The translations under genes were made by a program, and so were the position numbers. DNA of 64,000 bases from Prolixibacteraceae bacterium (GTDB lineage Bacteria > Bacteroidota > Bacteroidia > Bacteroidales > Prolixibacteraceae): contig JAFLKN010000011.1 in the NCBI GenBank assembly GCA_019163175.1, forward strand, positions 1-64,000, given 5' to 3'. Below are positions 1 through 7,796 of this stretch, in pieces (the stretch's first letter is position 1; each line of letters starts with the position of its first letter). The notes beneath the pieces are model-generated. The model did no database searches. It saw only the letters and a list, made by a program, of their open reading frames with translations, and was not told where the DNA came from.

Positions 1-210
1 CGTGGAGCCTGCGGTAAAAACTGGTTTCTGGAACCCGGCGTGACAACTGGAAACTGGAGAAAAGCTTCTCCTGGTACACCTTACGACCCTGCATTTTTTT
101 ATTTCAAGATACTCATCAGCCGGCGATTAATCAACAAAATATCATTATATTTACTAACATTTTACTGTGAATTGCGCAACAGGCACTTCAGCTACCCGTC
201 AAGTGCGGCA

Positions 211-243
211 GCAGTGGTTTTCGGTGGGCATCTTTCCGCTCAG
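211..243 (+). repeat. Imperfect repeat, copy A
   Basis: Thirty-three bases match copy B (906-938) at 29 positions. The first 16 (GCAGTGGTTTTCGGTG) and last 6 (GCTCAG) are identical. Copy A is followed 20 bases later by the perfect palindrome TCCGCCAGCTGGCGGA (263-278). The copies are direct repeats that flank the small gene at 528-842. I do not recognise the family. Confidence 0.7.
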
Positions 244-262
244 GCTGCTTTTCGGCTTGACA

Positions 263-278
263 TCCGCCAGCTGGCGGA
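263..278. repeat. Perfect 16-bp palindrome after repeat copy A
   Basis: TCCGCCAGCTGGCGGA is fully self-complementary. It could be a two-fold protein binding site or a folded single-strand structure. A different perfect palindrome, CCCGGTTAACCGGG at 940-953, follows repeat copy B, which suggests that each repeat unit carries its own palindrome. Confidence 0.7.
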
Positions 279-527
279 CGCAATCCGCACCTGCGTGTAG
301 CTTCCTACGTTAGTGGTCAGTTTAATCGTTCCTTGAAACAGTTTCGGTTTTAGACAAAGTGTTTAAATTGACGGTTTTGGTTTCTTGACAAAGTTTCGTA
401 GTTCGACAGAGCCAAGTTCTTTGAGTGGTTTTTAAACTTAGTTCACACGGCAGAGGGAAATTTGTAAGGGGTAATTACAACTTGACTCAGAATAAGTTTA
501 TCGACAACGTATTAAAAAAGAAACGAC

Positions 528-842
528 ATGATAAATTTGATAATGATTGTTCTTTTATTTCTGCCATTGATATTCCAGTTAATCTTTGGGATCAAAGCGA
601 TTAAGTGCACAATTTCTTTGCGTTTTTGGCAAGTAAGTTTAATAAGTTTGCTTGGACAAGTATTTTCAGCAATTGGAAATCTTTTTCTAATCAGTGAATT
701 AGGAAGACTTGCTAATTCTAGAGATGGATGGCCTTGGATCGGAGTTTTCGTTATTGAATTATTTGTTGGGTTCGTATTATTAATAACGATTGTCCTACAA
801 CGAAACATCCAATATCGCAAGAATAAATTACTTAATGATTGA
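528..842 (+). CDS. Small orphan membrane protein
   Basis: A 104-residue protein of unknown function. Hydrophobic stretches at about residues 2-22, 36-56 and 70-90 suggest three membrane segments, and the C-terminus is basic (QRNIQYRKNKLLND). I recognise no family. The ATG follows an A/G-rich stretch (aaaaaagaaacgac) and the stop codon lies about 60 bases before repeat copy B. The gene is more AT-rich than the protease gene downstream. Its isolation between two repeat copies gives it a cassette-like look, as if it was acquired. A frame of 111 codons on the opposite strand covers the same bases; the plus frame is preferred for its membrane-protein pattern and local start context. Confidence 0.5.
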   Translation: MINLIMIVLLFLPLIFQLIFGIKAIKCTISLRFWQVSLISLLGQVFSAIGNLFLISELGRLANSRDGWPWIGVFVIELFVGFVLLITIVLQRNIQYRKNKLLND

Positions 843-905
843 TTCATGATATTTCAAGTAACAGAAAACCAACCCCATAACTTCAACAACCCATCCGGTC
901 CGGAA

Positions 906-938
906 GCAGTGGTTTTCGGTGTGAATTTTTCTGCTCAG
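906..938 (+). repeat. Imperfect repeat, copy B
   Basis: Direct repeat of copy A (211-243), 29 of 33 bases identical, followed one base later by the perfect palindrome CCCGGTTAACCGGG (940-953). It lies between the orphan membrane gene and the tricorn protease gene. Short open frames that run through it are not coding in my reading. Confidence 0.7.
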
Positions 939-939
939 T

Positions 940-953
940 CCCGGTTAACCGGG
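940..953. repeat. Perfect 14-bp palindrome after repeat copy B
   Basis: CCCGGTTAACCGGG is fully self-complementary and sits one base after the GCTCAG end of repeat copy B. Its sequence differs from the palindrome near copy A, so the dyad is conserved as a structure and not as a sequence. Confidence 0.65.
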
Positions 954-1110
954 TTTGATTCCGATACTTCGAACAATACCCTTCTGCATATGGTTTCCAG
1001 GTTAATCTCCAATCCAATCACCGAAAATCGTATTCAATTGTAATTATTCCATTTCAGGATTAACTTATTGCCTGACTATTTGTTTTCCAAACAAACTAAA
1101 TCAGGACGAT

Positions 1111-4100
1111 ATGAATACTTTCAAATCTGCTTTACTCATTTTCATTTTTACTGCACTGAGCAGCAACATCTTCGCCCAGCAAAAAGGCTACTACCGTTTC
1201 CCTTCGGTTCACGACAATTTAGTTGTTTTTACCACCGAAGGCGATCTATGGAAATATAACCAGTCGACAGGAATCTGTTCGCGAATCACGACCAATCCGG
1301 GTGTTGAGTCGAATGCATCGATCTCACCCGATGGCAAATCAATTGCTTTTAATGCCGAATATGAAGGCCCGAACGAAGTGTACCTCATTGCTTCGGAAGG
1401 TGGTATCCCGAAACGCCTGACCTGGGAAGGCTCCAAAGGCAGCGGACCTAAACTCTACGGCTGGACCCGCGAAGGCAAACTGATCGTTTCAACAAGTTAC
1501 TATTCCACGCTTCCTGTGCGGCAAGTGGCTTTGCTCGATGTGACCACGCTGCAATACAGCCGCGTACCGCTTGCTCAGGCCGATGAAGCTTCGTTTGATG
1601 AAAACGGCAATATCTATTTTACACGCTTTGCTTTTCAGGGGAGCCACACCCGCCGGTACAAAGGCGGCACTGCCCAAAACCTATGGAAATTTGACGGCAA
1701 AAACGAAGCTGTTCCATTGACTGCCGATTACACAGGTACAAGTAAAAACCCCATGTTTTACCAGGGTCGGCTCTATTTCCTGACAGACCGCGACGGAACC
1801 ATGAATTTGTGGTCGATGGCCTCTGATGGTAAGGATCTCAAACAACACACCCAATCAGTAGCCTGGGATTTAAAAGATGCCGAACTGCAAAACGGGAAAG
1901 TAATTTACCAGAAACAGGCCGATCTTTACCTGTATGATATAGCCAGTGCCCAGGAAAAAGTGCTTGACATCTCGCTGATTTCTGACTTCGACCAGAAACG
2001 CCCGATTTGGGAAAAGGACCCGATGAAAAAATTGCAGGCTTTGAGCATTTCAAAAACCGGAAGTCATGTTCTGCTGACTTCGCGTGGCCGGATTTTTAGC
2101 GCCCCGGTTGATGGCGGACGTTGGGCCGAAGTCACCCGCAAATACGGCATCCGATTTAAACAGGCTAAATTCAGCGGCGACAAAGACGATGTTGTTTTCC
2201 TTTCCGATGAATCGGGTGAAATGGAATTGTGGAAGACCGATCGAAACGGCTTTACAACTCCAACCGAATTGACTTCGGGAAGCAAATTGCTGATCATGAA
2301 TTTCCAGCCTTCGCCCAATGGGAAATACATTGCCTATACCGAAAAAGATTATGCGCTGAAACTATACGACACAACGACCAAAACAACCCGGTTGATCGAT
2401 CAGGATGATGTGGGTGGATTTGGCGATTTGAAATGGTCGGCCGACAGCAAATGGCTCACCTACACCGACCCGGCCGACAATCAACAGGCACAAATAAAAG
2501 TGGTAAACGTAGAAAGCAACCAATCGTTTTACCTGACAGACGACCGTTTGGAAAGCTACGACCCAACCTTTAGCAACGACGGGAAATGGCTGTATTTTGT
2601 TTCCGACCGAACCTTCAGCACTTCGGTGGCTAGCCCTTGGGGACCGCGTCAACCGGAACCTTACTACACCAAAACCAGCAAAATATACATGCTGGCGCTT
2701 TACGATTCGCTGCGTTCGCCTTTCCTGAATTACGACGAGCTGAATGTGAAAGAAGAAAAGAAAGACGACAAAAAAGAAACAACGGCGGCCAAAACAGACG
2801 ATAAAAAGAAAAAAGAAAAGGCCAAGCCTGCAAAACCAGAAAAACTTCCCGATATGGTTGGAGCCGTCAACCGCTTCTACGAAGTTCCGGTTCCGGCCGA
2901 CAACATTTCAGGCCTTCAGGTGAATAAAAAATACCTGTACTGGATTCAGTCAGATGCCACCGACTATCAAAACCGCAAGTTATTTGCGCTCGAAATCTCC
3001 AATAAAAAAGACAACACTCCTGTTGAAGTGACCGACAAAGTTCAGGGTTATGACCTTTCGGGCGATGGCGAAAAACTGTTAATCCGCAAGGCTGACGGCG
3101 TATATGTGACCGATGCCAATGGCAAAAAAGCCGAATTAAAAGATGCCAAAGTGAACCTGAAAGACTGGGTTTTCCAGATTGATCCGGTGGAAGACTGGAA
3201 ACAAATGATGCTCGACGCCTGGCGACTCGAACGCGATTATTTCTACGACAAAAATATGCACGGCGTGGATTGGAAAGCCGTTCTCGACCGTCATTTACCA
3301 TTGGTTGACCGCCTGACCGACCGTTATGAACTCGATGATCTGATGGCCAGTATGGTTTCTGAATTATCGGCACTGCACACCTTTGTTTACGGTGGCGATA
3401 AACGCGTTTCAACCGACGACATTGCTCCGGCTTCGCTGGGTGCACGTCTGGAAAAAGATGCAGCAAAAGGCGGCTATGTGATCGAACACATTTTTAACGG
3501 TGACCCTGATTATCCGGAGAAACGTTCGCCACTGTCGCAACCTCAACTTCAGGTAAAAACCGGCGATGTTATTACAAAAATCAACGGAGTAAATGTGCTG
3601 GAAGTGGCTCACATCAACCAGTTGCTGAACAAAAAAGAAGGCCAGGAAGTGCGCCTGAGCCTGAAAAACCAGTCGGGCAAAGAATACGACCAGATTGTGA
3701 AACCGGTGAGCATGGGTATTGATGCCGATTTGCGTTACAGCGAATGGGAACACACCCGCCGACTTGAAGTGGAAAGCAAAACCGAAAACAAGGTTGGTTA
3801 TTTCCATTTGCGGGCCATGGGAGGCGCCAATTTCGATGAATTTGTAAAAGGCTATTACCCGGTTTTCGATCGCGAAGGATTAATCATCGATGTACGCAGC
3901 AACCGTGGCGGCAACATCGACAGCTGGATATTGAACCGTTTGTTGCGCAAAGCCTGGTTCTACTGGCAGTCGCGCGCCGGAAAACCATACTGGAATATGC
4001 AATATGCTTTCCGTGGTCACATTGTGGTACTTTGCAACGAAAGCACAGCTTCAGATGGTGAAGCTTTTGCCGAAGGTATCAAGCAGATGGACATTGGCGA

Positions 4101-4404
4101 AGTAATCGGAACCCGCACCTGGGGTGGCGAGATATGGCTCTCGTCGGGAAACCGATTGGTGGATAATGGCATTGCTACAGCTGCCGAAATGGGCGTTTAC
4201 ACCGATAAAGGGGAATGGATCATTGAAGGACATGGCGTTGATCCGGACATTGTGGTCGACAATTTGCCGAATGCAACCTACAAGGGAGAAGATGCCCAGC
4301 TGGATGCAGCCATTCGGTTCCTGAAAAAGAAAATGGCCGATGAACCGGTTGTTGTTCCACAGTTTCCACCAATGCCAAACAAAGCTTTCGAATACAAAAA
4401 ATAG
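1111..4404 (+). CDS. Secreted tricorn-type S41 protease
   Basis: A large serine protease of the tricorn/S41 family, 1097 residues, probably degrading peptides in the periplasm. A signal peptide spans residues 1-22 (ending NIFAQ). It is followed by WD40-like/PD40 propeller repeats (about 30-540), a very lysine-rich linker (about 545-580), a second propeller-like segment, the tricorn core domain (about 690-760), a PDZ domain (about 770-870) and the S41 catalytic domain. In the catalytic part, His756 sits in ALHTFVYGG and Ser981 in NESTASDGEAF, matching the tricorn His and nucleophile Ser. Length agrees with the secreted Bacteroidota tricorn homologues. The gene stands alone, followed by a strong hairpin at 4429-4475. 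Family is clear; substrate is inferred. Confidence 0.93.
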   Translation: MNTFKSALLIFIFTALSSNIFAQQKGYYRFPSVHDNLVVFTTEGDLWKYNQSTGICSRITTNPGVESNASISPDGKSIAFNAEYEGPNEVYLIASEGGIPKRLTWEGSKGSGPKLYGWTREGKLIVSTSYYSTLPVRQVALLDVTTLQYSRVPLAQADEASFDENGNIYFTRFAFQGSHTRRYKGGTAQNLWKFDGKNEAVPLTADYTGTSKNPMFYQGRLYFLTDRDGTMNLWSMASDGKDLKQHTQSVAWDLKDAELQNGKVIYQKQADLYLYDIASAQEKVLDISLISDFDQKRPIWEKDPMKKLQALSISKTGSHVLLTSRGRIFSAPVDGGRWAEVTRKYGIRFKQAKFSGDKDDVVFLSDESGEMELWKTDRNGFTTPTELTSGSKLLIMNFQPSPNGKYIAYTEKDYALKLYDTTTKTTRLIDQDDVGGFGDLKWSADSKWLTYTDPADNQQAQIKVVNVESNQSFYLTDDRLESYDPTFSNDGKWLYFVSDRTFSTSVASPWGPRQPEPYYTKTSKIYMLALYDSLRSPFLNYDELNVKEEKKDDKKETTAAKTDDKKKKEKAKPAKPEKLPDMVGAVNRFYEVPVPADNISGLQVNKKYLYWIQSDATDYQNRKLFALEISNKKDNTPVEVTDKVQGYDLSGDGEKLLIRKADGVYVTDANGKKAELKDAKVNLKDWVFQIDPVEDWKQMMLDAWRLERDYFYDKNMHGVDWKAVLDRHLPLVDRLTDRYELDDLMASMVSELSALHTFVYGGDKRVSTDDIAPASLGARLEKDAAKGGYVIEHIFNGDPDYPEKRSPLSQPQLQVKTGDVITKINGVNVLEVAHINQLLNKKEGQEVRLSLKNQSGKEYDQIVKPVSMGIDADLRYSEWEHTRRLEVESKTENKVGYFHLRAMGGANFDEFVKGYYPVFDREGLIIDVRSNRGGNIDSWILNRLLRKAWFYWQSRAGKPYWNMQYAFRGHIVVLCNESTASDGEAFAEGIKQMDIGEVIGTRTWGGEIWLSSGNRLVDNGIATAAEMGVYTDKGEWIIEGHGVDPDIVVDNLPNATYKGEDAQLDAAIRFLKKKMADEPVVVPQFPPMPNKAFEYKK

Positions 4405-4428
4405 GAACAGTATTAAAAAGATAAGCAT

Positions 4429-4475
4429 GAAAGGCCAGTATGATTCAGCCCTGAGCTAGAATGTACTGGCCTTTC
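4429..4475 (+). terminator. Hairpin after the tricorn gene
   Basis: A perfect 12-bp stem: GAAAGGCCAGTA (4429-4440) pairs with TACTGGCCTTTC (4464-4475) across a 23-base loop. It begins 24 bases after the stop codon. There is no run of T directly after the stem, so it is a probable but not textbook terminator. Confidence 0.55.
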
Positions 4476-4685
4476 TGAATATGGTTTTTCCCTGTGCGAA
4501 AATTTGTTCTTTCTGTCATCGTTAAAGCCAAGTCAACAATCCGCCGAATTAAATTGTTATTTGAAAAATCACTGACCTGCAACCAAAATCCGGTTGCCAT
4601 TCACCCAAAAACTTAGTTGTGCACCAAAAATTTATTGACAGAAAACGCTGTCAGGAAAAAGATACAACGATTAAACATTTATGTC

Positions 4686-5564
4686 ATGAAAAACTTAGAA
4701 AAAGCAAGCATTACCGTTCAAACATTGGTCAACGCTCCGGTTGAAAAAGTATGGAAATGCTGGTCAGAGCCGCAGCACATTGTAGGCTGGAATGCGGCAT
4801 CCGACGACTGGCACACACCCAAAGCCGAAAATGATTTACGGGTTGGAGGCCGATTCGTTTACCGGATGGAGGCCAAAGACGGCAGTTTCGGCTTTGATCT
4901 TCCGGGCGAATACACTAAAGTTGAACTGCACCGTCAGATTGAATATACGCTTGACGACAACAGAACGGTTCAGATCAGTTTTGCCCCGCAGGAAAACGGA
5001 ACCTTAATTACCGAAACTTTCGAAGCAGAAACTGAAAATACACTTGAATTACAACAATTCGGCTGGCAAGCTATTCTGAATAACTTTAAAAAGTACACTG
5101 AGGGACTAAGGAAAATAGTACCCCTTCATTTTGAAATAAACATCAATGCTACTGCGGAAACAGTTTACCGCATCATGCTCGATAAAAAGCATTATGAAGA
5201 ATGGACTGCCCTTTTTAATCCGACCTCCAGGTTCGAAGGCTCATGGGAAAAAGGTGCGAGGATACTCTTCCTTGGCACCGACGAAAATGGGAATTCTGGC
5301 GGAATGGTCGGACTAATTAAAGAAAATATCCCGAATCAGTTCGTCAGTATCGAATATACGGCCATCCTTCAGGGCGATAAGGAAATTACTTCTGGGCCTC
5401 AGGCTGAGGAATGGATCGGAATATGCGAAAACTACACCTATCAGTCAGTGAACGGAAAAACTTTGCTTGCTGTTGATCTAGATACCAATCAGGAATTTGC
5501 GAGCTATTTTAATGACACTTACCCGAAAGCCCTTGACAAACTGAAATCCATCTGCGAACAGTAA
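4686..5564 (+). CDS. Tandem SRPBCC (AHSA1-like) protein
   Basis: A 292-residue protein made of two START-like SRPBCC domains in tandem. The first (about 5-145) has the AHSA1-type opening VNAPVEKVWKCWSEP and a GGRF turn. The second (about 150-290) restarts with a similar strand, ININATAETVYRIM. Such domains bind small hydrophobic ligands; the ligand here is unknown. An upstream in-frame TTG at 4617 would add 23 residues unlike the family, so the ATG at 4686 is chosen. It is followed by two VOC-fold genes in the same direction (5622 and 6097), and that trio is often found as small stress or resistance-type proteins. Domain assignment is confident; role is not known. Confidence 0.8.
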   Translation: MKNLEKASITVQTLVNAPVEKVWKCWSEPQHIVGWNAASDDWHTPKAENDLRVGGRFVYRMEAKDGSFGFDLPGEYTKVELHRQIEYTLDDNRTVQISFAPQENGTLITETFEAETENTLELQQFGWQAILNNFKKYTEGLRKIVPLHFEININATAETVYRIMLDKKHYEEWTALFNPTSRFEGSWEKGARILFLGTDENGNSGGMVGLIKENIPNQFVSIEYTAILQGDKEITSGPQAEEWIGICENYTYQSVNGKTLLAVDLDTNQEFASYFNDTYPKALDKLKSICEQ

Positions 5565-5621
5565 TTCAGGAGAAATACAAATTGAAATTAAACAAGTGAA
5601 AACCATTTAAACAGAAAAACT

Positions 5622-6059
5622 ATGGCAACCGTTAGCACTTACCTCAATTTTACAAACAGCACCGAAGAAGCATTCAATTTCTATAAAACAGTATTCGGGA
5701 CCGAATTTCTCGGTGAAGGAATCATGCGTTTCAGTGACATTCCACCCTCGGAAAGCATGCCACCACTGCCCGAAGCAGACCTTAATCTGGTGATGCACGT
5801 ATCTTTACCAATTTTGGGCGGTCACCTCCTAATGGGAACCGATGCACCCGAGTCTATGGGATTTAAAGTGAACTCAGGAAATAATATGTACCTCAACTTA
5901 AGCCCCGATACACGCGAAGAAACCAAACGACTTTTCGATGCGCTTTCGGCTGGCGGCCAGGTAGAACAGGAATTACAGGACATGTTTTGGGGCGACTATT
6001 ATGGCAGCTGCCGCGACAAATTTGGTGTTCAGTGGATGTTCAACTGTGCCGCAAAATAA
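5622..6059 (+). CDS. VOC/PhnB-like protein, single domain
   Basis: A 145-residue protein of the vicinal oxygen chelate superfamily (PhnB/3-demethylubiquinone methyltransferase-like group). It opens with YLNFTNSTEEAFNFYKTVFG and ends with the typical DKFGVQWMFNC strand. These folds serve as dioxygenases, glyoxalases or drug-binding proteins; members of this subgroup mostly have no known reaction. It lies 57 bases after the SRPBCC gene and 37 bases before another VOC gene, probably co-transcribed. It is a paralogue of the broken gene at 33452-33888. Confidence 0.85.
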   Translation: MATVSTYLNFTNSTEEAFNFYKTVFGTEFLGEGIMRFSDIPPSESMPPLPEADLNLVMHVSLPILGGHLLMGTDAPESMGFKVNSGNNMYLNLSPDTREETKRLFDALSAGGQVEQELQDMFWGDYYGSCRDKFGVQWMFNCAAK

Positions 6060-6096
6060 CCAGTTATACTTAAACCACATCTTACCACTCAACATG

Positions 6097-6936
6097 ATGG
6101 AAAATCAAATATACCCCTGTCTTTGGTTCGATGGGAAAGCCAAAGAAGCAGCCGAATTGTATTGTTCCGTGTTTCCGGACACGCATATTACCGCCGAAAA
6201 TCCGATGGTTGTAATCATCGAAGCAGCCGGTCAAAAAATGATGTTCCTGAATGGTGGTCCGCATTTCACGATCAACCCCTCAATTTCGTTTTTCATGACA
6301 TTTGATACGATTGAAGAAGTTGATCAGGCTTGGGGAAAACTGGTTCAGGATGGGTTGGTCATGATGCCTCTTGATAAATATGACTGGAGCGAGAAGTACG
6401 GTTGGGTACAGGACAAATTTGGAGTAAGCTGGCAACTCTCTGCCGGGAAACCCGAAAGTGTTGGGCAAAAATTAACACCCTCGCTCATGTTTACCCTTAA
6501 TCACGCCGGAAAAGCTGAGCAGGCCATTCAGTATTACACTTCTGTTTTCAAAGATTCCTCGGTAATCGGCATAATGAGATATTCGGCCGAAGATCCGGAT
6601 GTGGAAGGAACCATAAAGCATGCCCAATTTACGATTGGAAAACAGGTATTTATGGCAATGGACAGCTCCATGCCCCATGCCTTCAGCTTTAATGAAGCCG
6701 TTTCGCTGGTGGTTGACTGTAGAAATCAGGAAGAAATTGATTATTACTGGGAAAAATTATCGGCTGTTCCCGAAGCTGAGCAATGCGGCTGGTTGAAAGA
6801 TCAGTTCGGCATTTCGTGGCAAATTGTTCCTACAATTCTGGGGAAATTAATGAACGATCCAGCCCGATCAGAACGCGTTGTGAATGCTTTTTTGAAGATG
6901 AAAAAATTTGACATTGCAAAATTACTGGAAGCATAA
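6097..6936 (+). CDS. Tandem VOC/PhnB-like protein
   Basis: A 279-residue protein with two PhnB-like VOC domains. The first starts at IYPCLWFDGKAKEAAELYCS and ends at DKFGVSWQLS; the second starts at LTPSLMFTLNHAGKAEQAIQ and ends at DQFGISWQIVP. The open frame extends upstream to 6001 inside the previous gene, but only the ATG pair at 6094/6097 gives a normal family N-terminus. The protein has no signal peptide and is probably cytoplasmic. Function is unknown; the domain duplication parallels that of the SRPBCC protein two genes upstream. Confidence 0.85.
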   Translation: MENQIYPCLWFDGKAKEAAELYCSVFPDTHITAENPMVVIIEAAGQKMMFLNGGPHFTINPSISFFMTFDTIEEVDQAWGKLVQDGLVMMPLDKYDWSEKYGWVQDKFGVSWQLSAGKPESVGQKLTPSLMFTLNHAGKAEQAIQYYTSVFKDSSVIGIMRYSAEDPDVEGTIKHAQFTIGKQVFMAMDSSMPHAFSFNEAVSLVVDCRNQEEIDYYWEKLSAVPEAEQCGWLKDQFGISWQIVPTILGKLMNDPARSERVVNAFLKMKKFDIAKLLEA

Positions 6937-6998
6937 TTAATTTTATTCAACAAAAAAACGATATTTGGGTTTATTAAATAAATTTCAGCTTAAACCCG

Positions 6999-7757
6999 AT
7001 GGCCATAAAACCTGCAACGACAATAAACGAGGTAATTTCTGCACTCGACCAGATCATCCTTGAATCAGAAAAAGACAAAGACCCGGCAGGCTATTTTGCG
7101 GCATTATACCGTAAAGTAACCATCAAAGTAAAAGAAGGAATTGCTGCAGGTTTTTTTGACGATGGGCCTCGCATGGAGCAACTGGATGTTTTTTTTGCCA
7201 ACCGCTACCTGGTTGCTTACCAGGCCAACCGGAGAAAAGATCCCATCACCGAATCGTGGCAAAAAGCATTCTCCATTTCCGGTCAATACTGGCCCATTGT
7301 TTTGCAGCATTTGCTTATGGGAATGAATGCACACATCAATCTCGATTTGGGAATTGCTGCAGTGGAGGTTTCAAAAGGCAAAAATCTGTTCGACCTTGAA
7401 AATGATTTTGACCGGATTAATGAGATTTTGTCGTCGCTTGTACACGAAGTGGAAGGCAATTTGTCGGCCGTTTGGCCCGCCCTGAAATTCGTGCTTAAAT
7501 GGACTGGAGAAATTGATGATTATCTGGTTGATTTCAGCATGAAGCTTGCCCGTGATGGGGCCTGGGCTTTTGCCCGAAAACTAAGCGAGGTTCCGGCTGA
7601 AGAAAAGACAACCATGATAGCCCTTCGCGACATGAAAGTAGCGGCAAAAGTGAACGTTATTCTGAAGCCAGGTTTTGTGGCAAAAATTGCATTGCGAATC
7701 ATACGGTTAACAGAACGTGGATCGGTCGTCGAAAAAATCAGGAAGTTGAATAGTTAA
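6999..7757 (+). CDS. DUF5995-like conserved protein
   Basis: A 252-residue, probably cytoplasmic helical protein. The central part (QHLLMGMNAHINLDLGIAA and DFDRINEILSSLV) resembles the DUF5995 family, whose members share a histidine-containing MNAHIN motif; no biochemical role is known to me. The N-terminus (MAIKPATTINEVISALDQII) starts at an ATG with no competing upstream start. It lies 62 bases after the tandem VOC gene and 39 bases before an M28 peptidase gene, all on the same strand. The family name is from memory and moderately sure. Confidence 0.65.
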   Translation: MAIKPATTINEVISALDQIILESEKDKDPAGYFAALYRKVTIKVKEGIAAGFFDDGPRMEQLDVFFANRYLVAYQANRRKDPITESWQKAFSISGQYWPIVLQHLLMGMNAHINLDLGIAAVEVSKGKNLFDLENDFDRINEILSSLVHEVEGNLSAVWPALKFVLKWTGEIDDYLVDFSMKLARDGAWAFARKLSEVPAEEKTTMIALRDMKVAAKVNVILKPGFVAKIALRIIRLTERGSVVEKIRKLNS

Positions 7758-7796
7758 TCGGGCATTTTTCTACTTTTATGTTCCGAAAAACTACCG

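Larger units (their letters stand above)
1..527. other. Intergenic region with repeat copy, no convincing gene
   Basis: No convincing gene is seen in these 527 bases. An 86-codon open frame at 40-300 has no family resemblance, and its translation runs through a repeat and a palindrome, so I do not call it. The stretch holds repeat copy A (211-243) and a perfect palindrome (263-278), described separately. The first 60 bases are rich in variants of 'aactggaaactgg', a low-complexity pattern common between genes in Bacteroidota. Confidence 0.6.

Noticed and set aside
40-300. An 86-codon open frame at the left edge
   Set aside because: It spans a repeat and a palindrome, has no family match and no start context; a repeat-born open frame.
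2740-2850. The lysine-rich A-rich tract as a possible frameshift or low-complexity artefact
   Set aside because: The frame stays open on both sides and the following region matches tricorn proteins.
2867-3466. A 199-codon open frame on the minus strand within the tricorn gene
   Set aside because: It is antisense to a well-supported catalytic region and rich in Arg, Ser and Cys, typical of a shadow frame.
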